Positions 26,291 to 34,891 of a stretch of 64,000 nucleotides of DNA are shown in pieces (the first letter of the stretch is position 1; each line of letters begins with the position of its first letter). The stretch is taken from the NCBI RefSeq assembly GCF_024721305.1, contig NZ_JAMXOD010000011.1, forward strand, positions 52,513-116,512. Reading direction: 5' to 3'. The notes beneath the pieces are model-generated. The model saw only the letters and a list, made by a program, of their open reading frames with translations. It did not search any database and was not told the DNA's origin. The position numbers and the translations under genes were made by a program. This stretch comes from Aequitasia blattaphilus. GTDB taxonomy: Bacteria; Bacillota; Clostridia; Lachnospirales; Lachnospiraceae.

Positions 26291-27106
26291 TTAAAGGAAA
26301 AGATTATCCAGATAGCGAAACAAAACAGCATAAAAATAAGGAGTAAAGTGTGTTCCATCCGGTTCATAAAGATCAGGACGGACAATCCATGTGGTATCAA
26401 TATACGTGGTACCAACCTCATGACATAAGGTTGATAACCCTGCATCGATTTCTGTCGTGTCAATTAGCTTAGGAGTTGCACTCACACCTTCCTCTGTTGC
26501 CGGAAGTATCGATAAAACAAATATCGATGAATCCGGAAGCTGAGTTTTTAATGCCTGAAGAAATACGCGGTAACGTTCCAGATATTCTGCTGGAGGTTCC
26601 GTTACTGGATGATCGTTTAATCCGGTAAAGACCACCACATTTTTGGGATAAGTGCCTGCAATTTGAGGAATGTATTCTTCCAGCTTTTTGAGGCTTGCAC
26701 CTCGCTCATAGATGATGCTTGAGCTGTTTACAAGCTGGTAGGAGTAGATAGCCTCTGTCAGAGAGTCTCCAAAAAATATCGTATCAGAAAATTTACTGTT
26801 GTAGTGGGTCATTTCTTCATCACTGGTAAGAGGAACCTGTCCTTGATCCAGTAAAGAATTCCATTCATTTATTTTATCTTGAAAATCCTCTGGATTAGCC
26901 AATTCCGTTTTCTGCATTTCTTTGACGGTGGCCATAATTGCAGCCACGTCTTTTGACTCTTCTTTTTTTACATAGGATATACCCTTCTTATTTACATCTC
27001 TTGAATAGAACGCCTTTCCAATATTACGAAAGAAAAAAAGAAATAGAAATAGTAAGAGAAAGAAGAGGATAAGGATTATTACTTGTTTGAGCACTGTTTT
27101 TTTCAT
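26291..27106 (-). CDS. SGNH/GDSL-family esterase or acetyltransferase partner
   Basis: Membrane-anchored protein of 271 aa. An N-terminal hydrophobic helix (about 8-27) is followed by an SGNH domain with block I FFGDSLTEA and the catalytic DGTHF near the end; the GLNDHP segment supplies the Asn. Last gene of the MBOAT cassette, where such proteins transfer or remove acyl groups on surface polymers. The ATG at 27106 is chosen because GGAGG precedes it; the longer frame starts inside the upstream gene. Confidence 0.82.
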   Translation of the reverse strand: MKKTVLKQVIILILFFLLLFLFLFFFRNIGKAFYSRDVNKKGISYVKKEESKDVAAIMATVKEMQKTELANPEDFQDKINEWNSLLDQGQVPLTSDEEMTHYNSKFSDTIFFGDSLTEAIYSYQLVNSSSIIYERGASLKKLEEYIPQIAGTYPKNVVVFTGLNDHPVTEPPAEYLERYRVFLQALKTQLPDSSIFVLSILPATEEGVSATPKLIDTTEIDAGLSTLCHEVGTTYIDTTWIVRPDLYEPDGTHFTPYFYAVLFRYLDNLFL

Positions 27107-27110
27107 AAAA

Positions 27111-28262
27111 TCATTCTTCCTCCATGGATAAAATCTGTACCAAAGAATTATCTTCGCAATAAGTTTCAATATTATACAAGAATAAGATATCGGTGTAGCT
27201 TGAGTTTGCCATCAACTGACTGACACTGCCAGCATAATAGCGGGGATCAATCACATCAATCTCTGAGAAATAAGGAATTAGAAAAGGAATCAGAGAGTTG
27301 GCATAGGAATCTTTAAAAACAATCAGTTTACGGTCTGTCTTTTGATCGGTGGTTATTTTTATATGAGAATGATTTCCACCAAAGAACACTTCATAAGGAT
27401 CATCTCCCTCTAAGCCTTCGCTGCTATAAACGGTGGCTGTTTTCTGTTGGGATTCCACATAATCTACAATATAGTTTACATCCATATTCTTTAAAGTATA
27501 GATGGAGATCGTATCTTTTTTTCCACTATAGTATCCGCTTTTAGACATTAAGGTGCCCTGGAAATTTGTACAAATTTCTTTTTCTTCCCATTGAATTGGT
27601 TCTGCATCCGGGAACATAGCGGAGATAAGAGATTGATATCCAATATAAGCACCTTGGGTGGTCCAATGATGATCCGTTTTGTAGAAAAGGGTATCTTTCT
27701 CAGAGCTTTGGAAGGGCTCAAATAGATTCACAACCGTTACATTTTCGCCAGATACCTGAGAGGTATTTTCTTCAAACCACTTTTCCTGGCTATCAACAGG
27801 AGCGCCTTTAGGGAGTTTGTCTTTTAATATCTCAGAAGCAGTGGGAGCCAATAGAATATAGCCATTTGCATAATTATTTTCTGCGAGAAAGCTTTGGATG
27901 GCCTTTGTGGATTTGGTACTCAGTGTTGAATCCTCTATGTGGAAGGCTTGAATCAAGAATCCATTTTTTCCGTTATACACACCTTGAGACAGGTTGTTTC
28001 CAAGAAAGCGATTTATGAGTCCATTTCCATAAACAAGGGTATCTCTTCCGGGAAACTGGTCGGTTAAGTAAGATTCCATATTGGAACCAAAGCTTCCATC
28101 CTTCCAGGTTTCAAGATTGAAGGTTGGGCTGGTATCCAGGACTCTGCGTTCCGCTTTTGAATACTTTCTGTCTGGAATCAAAATGCTGAAAAGAGGAAAA
28201 CCAAGTATGATGATAAGAAGCATAACCGTTAGTAAAGCTTGATAATGATTTTTTTTCATCAT
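27111..28262 (-). CDS. DHHW-family protein (AlgX/AlgJ-like)
   Basis: Protein of 383 aa with an N-terminal membrane helix (about 8-27) and the DHHW motif in FYKTDHHWTTQGAYIG, the signature that names the family. Related AlgJ/AlgX proteins O-acetylate polysaccharides outside the membrane with acyl groups supplied by an MBOAT protein. The MBOAT gene lies directly upstream. Confidence 0.88.
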   Translation of the reverse strand: MMKKNHYQALLTVMLLIIILGFPLFSILIPDRKYSKAERRVLDTSPTFNLETWKDGSFGSNMESYLTDQFPGRDTLVYGNGLINRFLGNNLSQGVYNGKNGFLIQAFHIEDSTLSTKSTKAIQSFLAENNYANGYILLAPTASEILKDKLPKGAPVDSQEKWFEENTSQVSGENVTVVNLFEPFQSSEKDTLFYKTDHHWTTQGAYIGYQSLISAMFPDAEPIQWEEKEICTNFQGTLMSKSGYYSGKKDTISIYTLKNMDVNYIVDYVESQQKTATVYSSEGLEGDDPYEVFFGGNHSHIKITTDQKTDRKLIVFKDSYANSLIPFLIPYFSEIDVIDPRYYAGSVSQLMANSSYTDILFLYNIETYCEDNSLVQILSMEEE

Positions 28263-28270
28263 GATCTCCT

Positions 28271-29647
28271 TTAAAATCTGAAATATAAGAAGGGATTATA
28301 ACTTTGAGAAATCAAGGATACAATACAAAGTAATAATAATCCGGTTAATAAGGTAACAGCTAAAAAGGGAGCTTTTTTCTTGATGTGTTTCCCATATGGA
28401 TTCAAGAAGGGGAGGCAAGCAAAGGCTCCAATCGCTAAAATGAGGATGCTGGATTTTAAATAGTACCATGTGGTTTGATTTAGAAAAGCAATTTTCCCAA
28501 AGCCAAACAAGGCTGAAAGATCTGCGTTCGCAAAAAGCATCCAACTAATTAGAATTAAAAACAAAGTCAATATGCGGTATATTTTAGGAAATCTCTTGAT
28601 AAAAGAAGCAAAAACAAATTTTTCCAGAATGAGAAGTATTCCGTAGTACAGTCCCCAAAATATAAAGTTCCAGTTTGCGCCGTGCCACAATCCGGTAAGC
28701 ATCCATACAATTAATATGTTGCGGATTTGAATCAAAGCTCCCTTTCGATTTCCTCCAAGAGGAATGTAAAGATATTCTTTAAACCAGGAGCTTAAAGAGA
28801 TATGCCAACGTTGCCAAAAATCAGTAATTGATTTCGCAAGATAGGGATAATTAAAGTTTTCAATAAAATGGAAACCCAGCATCCGTCCGATTCCGATGGC
28901 CATATCGGAATATCCGCTAAAATCAAAATAAATTTGAAAAGCATAGGAAAGAGCGCCAATCCACGCGGTGATAATGGCCTGATGTGAGGAGTCCAAGCCT
29001 TGAATATTTTCGAAAATGATACCAAAAGTATTGGCCAAAAGCACCTTCTTGGATAGACCGATGATAAAGCGTTCGCTTCCCGACGCAAAATCATGAAGTG
29101 ATAAAGTTCGATTTTTAATCTCTCTTGCCACATCACTGTAACGAACAATTGGTCCCGCAATGAGCTGCGGAAACATAGAGATATAAAGGGCGAAGGAGAT
29201 GTAATTATGTTGAGCAGGTACTTTTTGGCGATATACGTCAATCACGTAGGAAAGAGCCTGGAAGGTATAAAAAGAAATACCAATTGGAAGGCTTAAATTA
29301 TAGTCTGGTAAAAGGTCAGGGAAAATTCCATTTACATTTGATACAAGAAAAGGATAGTATTTAAAAAATGCAATTGCAAATAAATTCCAGACAGCGGCTA
29401 AAATCAGGTTGGAGCGAGCAGAAAGCATGCGGTTTGATGCTATATTTCTTTCGATTAAAAGCCCGGTGATATAATTGATGGTAATACTTAAAAGCATAAG
29501 AATAATATAGACTGGCTCTCCCCATGCATAAAAAATCAGACTAAAAATAAGCAGAATCACATTTTTCGTGTAACGAAATCCTGCATAGTAGAGAATTAAA
29601 ACAAGTGGAAAAAAGAAAAACAGGAATGAAAAGCTGCTAAATACCAT
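28271..29647 (-). CDS. MBOAT-family membrane O-acyltransferase (AlgI/DltB-like)
   Basis: Polytopic protein of 458 aa. Motifs DFWQRWHISLSSWFKEYLYIPLGG and the catalytic-His segment LTGLWHGANWNFIFWG (both quoted in part) place it in the AlgI group. It passes acyl groups across the membrane to a surface polymer. The ATG shares one base with the stop of the DUF4358 gene, so the genes are coupled. The polymer target is unknown. Confidence 0.92.
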   Translation of the reverse strand: MVFSSFSFLFFFFPLVLILYYAGFRYTKNVILLIFSLIFYAWGEPVYIILMLLSITINYITGLLIERNIASNRMLSARSNLILAAVWNLFAIAFFKYYPFLVSNVNGIFPDLLPDYNLSLPIGISFYTFQALSYVIDVYRQKVPAQHNYISFALYISMFPQLIAGPIVRYSDVAREIKNRTLSLHDFASGSERFIIGLSKKVLLANTFGIIFENIQGLDSSHQAIITAWIGALSYAFQIYFDFSGYSDMAIGIGRMLGFHFIENFNYPYLAKSITDFWQRWHISLSSWFKEYLYIPLGGNRKGALIQIRNILIVWMLTGLWHGANWNFIFWGLYYGILLILEKFVFASFIKRFPKIYRILTLFLILISWMLFANADLSALFGFGKIAFLNQTTWYYLKSSILILAIGAFACLPFLNPYGKHIKKKAPFLAVTLLTGLLLLCIVSLISQSYNPFLYFRF

Positions 29648-30141
29648 TATTTTTTTCCTCCTGATTTTAGTTGTTCTAAAAAGCTTTCCTCAATTTGAAG
29701 AGATTCATTGGCAATCACAAAAAGACAGTAATTTCCCCGAAAAACGATTCGGGATTTTTTGAGGATTCCTAACTGGTCTGTTCCGTACCCATCAAAGTTA
29801 TTGTGAATGGTATCGATTCTTGAATCAAGAGCCTCCTGGAGAAGCGCTTTCTGGGAAGAATCTGTCATTTCAATCAGAAGAAGTTCTTCAACACCCATGT
29901 TTGAAGTTGGTCCATAATAAGCCAAGGCGGCAAAGTCGCCAGGATTTAGCTGGTATCTCTTTTTGAATAACAAGGGATCTTCTATTTGAACGGTACCTTT
30001 TATCTCCTTCGATAAAAGTTCTCCCGTTTTTTCTACATTTATCTTTTCTGTCACTTCTTGCTTTATTTGTGTCCAAATAAAAAAGAAAAGAAGAAAAAAG
30101 AATAAAATCCATAGGATTGCATTTTTTCTTGATATTTTCAT
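29647..30141 (-). CDS. DUF4358 membrane-anchored protein
   Basis: Protein of 164 aa with one N-terminal helix (about 8-24) and an extracytoplasmic domain of the DUF4358 type, often found with MBOAT/DHHW genes in Lachnospiraceae. Role unknown; likely an accessory of the acylation complex. The ATG at 30141 is preferred; two more in-frame ATGs lie upstream inside an 18-base tandem duplication. Confidence 0.8.
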   Translation of the reverse strand: MKISRKNAILWILFFFLLFFFIWTQIKQEVTEKINVEKTGELLSKEIKGTVQIEDPLLFKKRYQLNPGDFAALAYYGPTSNMGVEELLLIEMTDSSQKALLQEALDSRIDTIHNNFDGYGTDQLGILKKSRIVFRGNYCLFVIANESLQIEESFLEQLKSGGKK

Positions 30142-30144
30142 TTT

Positions 30145-30180
30145 CACCTTACTCCTCATTCTCACCTTACTCCTCATTCT
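30145..30180 (-). repeat. Tandem 18-bp duplication over the ribosome-binding region
   Basis: Two perfect copies of AGAATGAGGAGTAAGGTG (read on the minus strand) lie head to tail just before the DUF4358 start. Each copy has an ATG and an AGGAG/AAGGTG element, so the duplication doubles the ribosome-binding region in frame. Confidence 0.93.
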
Positions 30181-30187
30181 CTGAACT

Positions 30188-30216
30188 ATTATAAAGGGTT
30201 CATAAAATCTAGTCAA
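30188..30216 (-). promoter_or_regulatory. Vegetative promoter of the acylation cassette
   Basis: On the minus strand, TTGACT (30216-30211), 17 bases, TATAAT (30193-30188). One mismatch from the sigma-A consensus, with ideal spacing. It stands 47 bases ahead of the DUF4358 ATG. Confidence 0.85.
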
Positions 30217-30274
30217 TCCAGTAAGAATAGTATACAATGAAAATATCGATTAATTGTTTGTAAGTGAGGTAAAT

Positions 30275-30563
30275 ATGAGTAGTACAAAGAGAATTGAGAA
30301 GCTTCGGAAAAGGTATATTGACTCGAAACCATCCATTTGTTATGAGAGAGCACGCATTTATACAGAGTCTCATAAAAAAACAGAGGGTAAGCCGGTTCCG
30401 ATTCAGCGGGCACAAGCCTTTTGCGATTTTGGGAAAAGAAAAATACAAGGCTCTTGGCTTAGAGAAGCACATCCATTCCTTTACAACACCGACACCTGGG
30501 GAAATCGAAAAAGCGTATCAAATATTTGAAAATACCGGAATCCGGAAGGTAGAATATAAGTGA
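30275..30563 (+). pseudogene. Remnant of a glycyl radical enzyme (PFL family) N-terminus, frameshifted
   Basis: From ATG 30275 the first ~49 codons read like the start of a pyruvate-formate-lyase/PflD-type glycyl radical enzyme (RIEKLRKRYIDSKPSICYERAR, YTESHKKTEGKPVPIQRAQAF; two separate pieces). The similarity then stops, and that frame ends at 30529. A second frame (about 30414-30563) continues with protein-like sequence ending NTGIRKVEYK, which I do not recognise. Full-length enzymes are ~800 aa, so this is a decayed, internally deleted gene. Confidence 0.55.
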
Positions 30564-30611
30564 AAAATAGTATATACTGTTAGAAGAATAGAACAAAGGA
30601 GATAGAAAAGA

Positions 30612-32000
30612 ATGGAAGTAGTGAAAATAAAAGAATTGTTTCGGAATACGGAACAATATCTGGATAAAGAAGTAACGGTTGGGGGATGGATTCGAAGTAT
30701 TAGAGATTCTAAAACCTTTGGATTTATCGTGATAAGTGATGGTTCTTTTTTTGAGCCTCTTCAGGTTGTATATGGAGAAAAGCTGGAAAACTTTCAGGAG
30801 ATAACAAAGCAGAACGTTGGTGCTGCCTTAATTGTAAAGGGAACATTGGTGGCAACACCAAATGCGAAGCAGCCTTTTGAGATACAAGCAGCTTGTGTCG
30901 AGATAGAAGGAGTTTCAGCACCAGATTATCCATTACAAAAGAAAAGACACAGTTTTGAATATTTAAGAACAATCTCTCACTTAAGACCACGCACAAATAC
31001 GTTCCAGGCAGTATTTAGAATTCGGTCCTTATGTGCTTACGCAATTCATAGCTTCTTTCAAGAAAGAGGCTTTGTATATGTGCACACTCCCATCATAACA
31101 GGAAGTGATGCAGAGGGTGCTGGAGAAATGTTCCAGGTGACGACATTGGATATGGAAAATGTACCAATGGCGGAAGGTAAAATAGACTATTCAAAAGACT
31201 TCTTTGGAAAAGAAACAAATCTTACGGTAAGTGGACAATTGAATGGGGAAACCTTTGCGCAAGCCTTTGGAAATATCTATACCTTTGGACCTACCTTCCG
31301 TGCAGAAAATTCAAATACCACAAGACATGCAGCTGAGTTTTGGATGATAGAGCCGGAAATCGCCTTTGCAGATTTAGATGACAATATGGACTTAGCAGAA
31401 GATATGTTAAAATATGTGATACGATACGTATTGGAACATGCACCAGAGGAGATGAATTTCTTCAACTCTTTTGTGGACAAAGGGCTAATTGAGCGGTTAA
31501 ACAATGTTATGAACTCAGACTTTGAAAGAATTACTTATACAAAGGCAATTGAACTATTGGAAGAAGTGAATGACCGCTTTGAGTATAAAGTACATTGGGG
31601 AAGCGATCTTCAAACAGAGCATGAACGCTACTTAACAGAAGAGCTTTATAAAAAACCTGTATTTGTAACGGATTACCCAATTGAAATCAAAGCATTCTAT
31701 ATGAAACAAAATAGCGATGGAAAAACTGTTGCAGCCATGGATTGTTTGGTTCCGGGAATCGGAGAAATTATAGGTGGAAGCCAAAGAGAGGACGATCTTA
31801 ATAAGCTGGTAGCCAGAATGAAAGAGACAGGTTTAAGTGAAGAGGAATACCAATTTTATTTGGATCTAAGAAAATATGGGTCTACCAGACATGCAGGATA
31901 TGGTCTGGGCTTTGAAAGGTGTATTATGTATTTAACCGGTATGGGGAATATCAGAGATGTGATTCCATTCCCAAGAACAACTGGAAACGCTGACCTGTAA
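30612..32000 (+). CDS. asnS: Asparaginyl-tRNA synthetase
   Basis: Class II synthetase of 462 aa that charges tRNA-Asn. An N-terminal OB-fold anticodon domain (about 1-110) is followed by the catalytic core: [17 protein letters not shown] (motif 2 region) and the C-terminal [13 protein letters not shown] (motif 3). AAAGGAG precedes the ATG. A TATACT box lies at about 30577-30582 without a convincing -35. Confidence 0.96.
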   Translation: MEVVKIKELFRNTEQYLDKEVTVGGWIRSIRDSKTFGFIVISDGSFFEPLQVVYGEKLENFQEITKQNVGAALIVKGTLVATPNAKQPFEIQAACVEIEGVSAPDYPLQKKRHSFEYLRTISHLRPRTNTFQAVFRIRSLCAYAIHSFFQERGFVYVHTPIITGSDAEGAGEMFQVTTLDMENVPMAEGKIDYSKDFFGKETNLTVSGQLNGETFAQAFGNIYTFGPTFRAENSNTTRHAAEFWMIEPEIAFADLDDNMDLAEDMLKYVIRYVLEHAPEEMNFFNSFVDKGLIERLNNVMNSDFERITYTKAIELLEEVNDRFEYKVHWGSDLQTEHERYLTEELYKKPVFVTDYPIEIKAFYMKQNSDGKTVAAMDCLVPGIGEIIGGSQREDDLNKLVARMKETGLSEEEYQFYLDLRKYGSTRHAGYGLGFERCIMYLTGMGNIRDVIPFPRTTGNADL

Positions 32001-32017
32001 AAAAGGAGGGGAGTAAT

Positions 32018-32710
32018 ATGTATACGATATTAGTAGTCGATGATGAGCAAGCAATTGCAGACGTGATAGAGTTATCTTTAAAGAATGATGAGTATGAGGT
32101 TTTGAAGTTTTACAATGGAACAGATGCTCTGGAATGTATCAAAAGCACAAAAATCGATTTGGCTATTTTAGATATTATGCTCCCGGATATAGATGGTTTC
32201 GAGATTTTACGACAGATTCGGAAGGAATACACCTTTCCAGTTATTATGTTAACGGCAAAAAATGCAGATGTAGATAAGATTCAAGGACTTACACTTGGGG
32301 CAGATGATTATATACCAAAGCCCTTTAATATGATGGAGTTAGTGGCAAGAATTAAGGCTCAGCTTCGAAGATACACCCAGTATAATGATTCCGTAAAAGA
32401 ACAAGGTGACATCATTGATTTTGGAGGTTTGATTTTGAATCGAACCTCCCATGAGTGTACCTATTATGACATGCCTCTTACATTGACTCCGATTGAATTT
32501 GATATTCTATGGATTCTTTGTGAAAATCGAGGGAAAGTAATTAGTTCTCAGGATCTTTTTGAAAGCGTATGGAAGGAAAAATATTACAAATCAAGTAATA
32601 ATACCGTGATGGTACATATTCGGCATCTACGGGAAAAAATGAGCAAACCAACAGGAAAATCTGATTTTATTAAAACAGTGTGGGGAGTAGGGTATAAAGT
32701 TGAAGAGTAA
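32018..32710 (+). CDS. Response regulator, OmpR/PhoB family (VanR-like)
   Basis: Receiver domain (1-120; DD at 8-9, phospho-acceptor Asp52, Lys in PKPF) plus a winged-helix DNA-binding domain (about 130-228, ending TVWGVGYKVEE), total 230 aa. Overlaps the partner kinase by 11 bases. The VanR/VanS-like layout suggests a cell-envelope signal, but the target is not shown. Confidence 0.93.
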   Translation: MYTILVVDDEQAIADVIELSLKNDEYEVLKFYNGTDALECIKSTKIDLAILDIMLPDIDGFEILRQIRKEYTFPVIMLTAKNADVDKIQGLTLGADDYIPKPFNMMELVARIKAQLRRYTQYNDSVKEQGDIIDFGGLILNRTSHECTYYDMPLTLTPIEFDILWILCENRGKVISSQDLFESVWKEKYYKSSNNTVMVHIRHLREKMSKPTGKSDFIKTVWGVGYKVEE

Positions 32711-33836
32711 ATATAGGAAGCTAAAATTCAGTATCCTTTTACAATCTCTTTTGGCGGCCTCCCTGACGATACTGGTAGCCAGTATTATTCTACAGTATAT
32801 TATTGGAGGAACCTTCAAAGAGGTTGTATCAAGAGCGGTCATTCGCGTGATGGTGCTGTTAGGGATGCGCTATGACAATGCAACATTACTATACTGGAAG
32901 CTGATTGGAAGCAACAGAGAGCTATTTATGATTCTGGGGTTTCTGCTTTTATTCAGCTTTTTTTTCTATGCTTCTTTAACCAAAATGACAAAATATTTGG
33001 AGCAGGTGGGAGAGGGAATTGAAAATATTATTTCAGATTCTACAGAACCCATTCGTTTAATTACAGAATTAAAGCCGATTGAGCTACGTTTAAATGAGAT
33101 TAAAGCGACGATTCGGAGGCAAGAAATTGAAGCAATGAATTCTGAAAAAAAGAGGAATGACCTTATCTTGTTTCTTGCCCATGATTTAAAGACACCTTTG
33201 ACGTCAATACTGGCGTATCTATCCATGCTTGAGCAGCAGGAAAATTTGCCTGCAGAAGAACGAAAGAAATATCTGAAAATTGCATCGGAGAAAGCGATTC
33301 GATTAGAAGAGCTGGTAAACGAGTTTTTTGAGATTACCAAACTGAATATGGAAGAGATTGAGATTAATAAAACAGAGGTGAATGTTTCTCTTATGCTGGA
33401 ACAGATTGCAGATGAGCTTTATGGGGTTTTACAGGAGAAACGGCTTACATGTGAAGTGGAGGTCGAAGACAATTTAATGATTGAAGGGGATCCGGATAAA
33501 CTTGCAAGAGTTTTTGATAATATTTTAAGAAATGCAATGGCCTACTGCTATGAAGATACTAAGATTCAAATCGAGGGAAAGAAAAAGGACAAGACGGTAA
33601 TGATCCGCTTTATTAACCAAGGGGATCGTATTCCAGGAGATATGCTTCAAACAATTTTTGAAAAATTTTACCGTGTAGACAATTCCAGATCAAGTGGTAC
33701 CGGTGGGGCAGGTCTTGGCCTTGCCATTGCCCAGGAAATATTAGAATTGCATAAGGGGAAAATCATGGCAAAAAGTGATGATTTGCAGACCCAGTTTATT
33801 GTTTCGCTGCCATTGTTAGAAGGGGAAGAATCATGA
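32700..33836 (+). CDS. Sensor histidine kinase (VanS-like)
   Basis: Membrane kinase of 378 aa with two transmembrane helices (about 9-32 and 74-94) and a short outer loop. It has the phospho-acceptor His161 in LAHDLKTPLTS, the N-box FDNILRNAM and the G-box GGAGLGLAIAQEIL. The TTG at 32700 is taken as the start, inside the end of the regulator gene. It probably phosphorylates the preceding regulator. Confidence 0.9.
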   Translation: MKSKYRKLKFSILLQSLLAASLTILVASIILQYIIGGTFKEVVSRAVIRVMVLLGMRYDNATLLYWKLIGSNRELFMILGFLLLFSFFFYASLTKMTKYLEQVGEGIENIISDSTEPIRLITELKPIELRLNEIKATIRRQEIEAMNSEKKRNDLILFLAHDLKTPLTSILAYLSMLEQQENLPAEERKKYLKIASEKAIRLEELVNEFFEITKLNMEEIEINKTEVNVSLMLEQIADELYGVLQEKRLTCEVEVEDNLMIEGDPDKLARVFDNILRNAMAYCYEDTKIQIEGKKKDKTVMIRFINQGDRIPGDMLQTIFEKFYRVDNSRSSGTGGAGLGLAIAQEILELHKGKIMAKSDDLQTQFIVSLPLLEGEES

Positions 33837-34891
33837 AATTTATACATATAGCAGACTTACATTTAGGAGCAAGACCCGAAGCCGGGGAAGCCTATACCCA
33901 AAAGCGTCCGGAGGAATTATGGGAGAGCGTCCATAGAATTATTCAGAAATGTAATGAAGATGAAATTGATTTGCTTTTAGTTGCAGGAGATGTTTTTCAT
34001 CACCAACCAATGCTCCGTGAGCTGAAGGAATTGGATTATTTATTCTCGAAATTAGTGAAAACCCATGTGGTTTTAATTGCGGGAAATCATGACTATATAA
34101 AAGGTGATTCTTTCTACAAGAAGTTTCAATGGCAAAGCCATGTACATTTCATTCTGAATGGAGAAATGAGCAAATTGAAGCTGAAGGACATTTCGACAAA
34201 TGTCTTTGGACTTAGCTACCAAACCAGAAACATTGAGAAAGATATGCTGGCCTATCATGAGCCAAAAAAGGATGGCAATAATATTCTTTTGCTCCATGGT
34301 GGTGAAGAAAAATATTTGCCTGTAAATAAGCAAAAACTAGCCTCTTTAAACTATGACTACATTGCTCTTGGACATATCCACAAGCCTATGATTTTGGCAG
34401 AGAATAAAATGGCTTATGCAGGTGCTCTGGAACCAATTGACCGAAATGATATAGGGGAACACGGATATATCTTTGGCGAAATTAAAAATCAAAAAACAAA
34501 AATTCGTTTCTGTTCGTTTGCTAAGAGAAGTTACGTGCCTCTAAAGCTTGAGGTAGATGTTAGTGATACAGCAGCACAAGTGAAGGATAAGCTGTCTGAA
34601 AGAATACAAGAAGGTGGGATCGATAATATATATAAAGTTACTTTAGTAGGATTCCGTGAAGCAGACATGTATTATGATATCGCTGCATTTGATCAGTTTA
34701 AGAATATTGTTCAGATTACAGATGAGACAAAGCCATACTATGATTTCAAGAAAATCATGGAAAAAAACAAAGATAATATAATTGGTTTATTCATTAAAGA
34801 GCTGATCGATTGTGAAGAAGGAAGTATGGAATACGAGGCTCTTTATCAAGGGGTAGACGCCTTAATGACAACAAGAAGGAATGAAGCATGA
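33833..34891 (+). CDS. SbcD/YhaO-like DNA repair exonuclease
   Basis: Calcineurin-like phosphoesterase of 352 aa: FIHIADLHLG (metal-binding DxH), VAGDVFH, AGNHDY and the paired ALGHIHKP. This Mre11/SbcD layout acts with an SMC-like ATPase in DNA-end processing. The next gene encodes that partner and starts in a 4-base overlap. Confidence 0.9.
   Translation: MKFIHIADLHLGARPEAGEAYTQKRPEELWESVHRIIQKCNEDEIDLLLVAGDVFHHQPMLRELKELDYLFSKLVKTHVVLIAGNHDYIKGDSFYKKFQWQSHVHFILNGEMSKLKLKDISTNVFGLSYQTRNIEKDMLAYHEPKKDGNNILLLHGGEEKYLPVNKQKLASLNYDYIALGHIHKPMILAENKMAYAGALEPIDRNDIGEHGYIFGEIKNQKTKIRFCSFAKRSYVPLKLEVDVSDTAAQVKDKLSERIQEGGIDNIYKVTLVGFREADMYYDIAAFDQFKNIVQITDETKPYYDFKKIMEKNKDNIIGLFIKELIDCEEGSMEYEALYQGVDALMTTRRNEA

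Noticed and set aside
30294-30563. 89-codon frame as an independent gene
   Set aside because: Its first half is the wrong frame of the glycyl-radical-enzyme fragment; only the end looks protein-like, so it is treated as part of a pseudogene.
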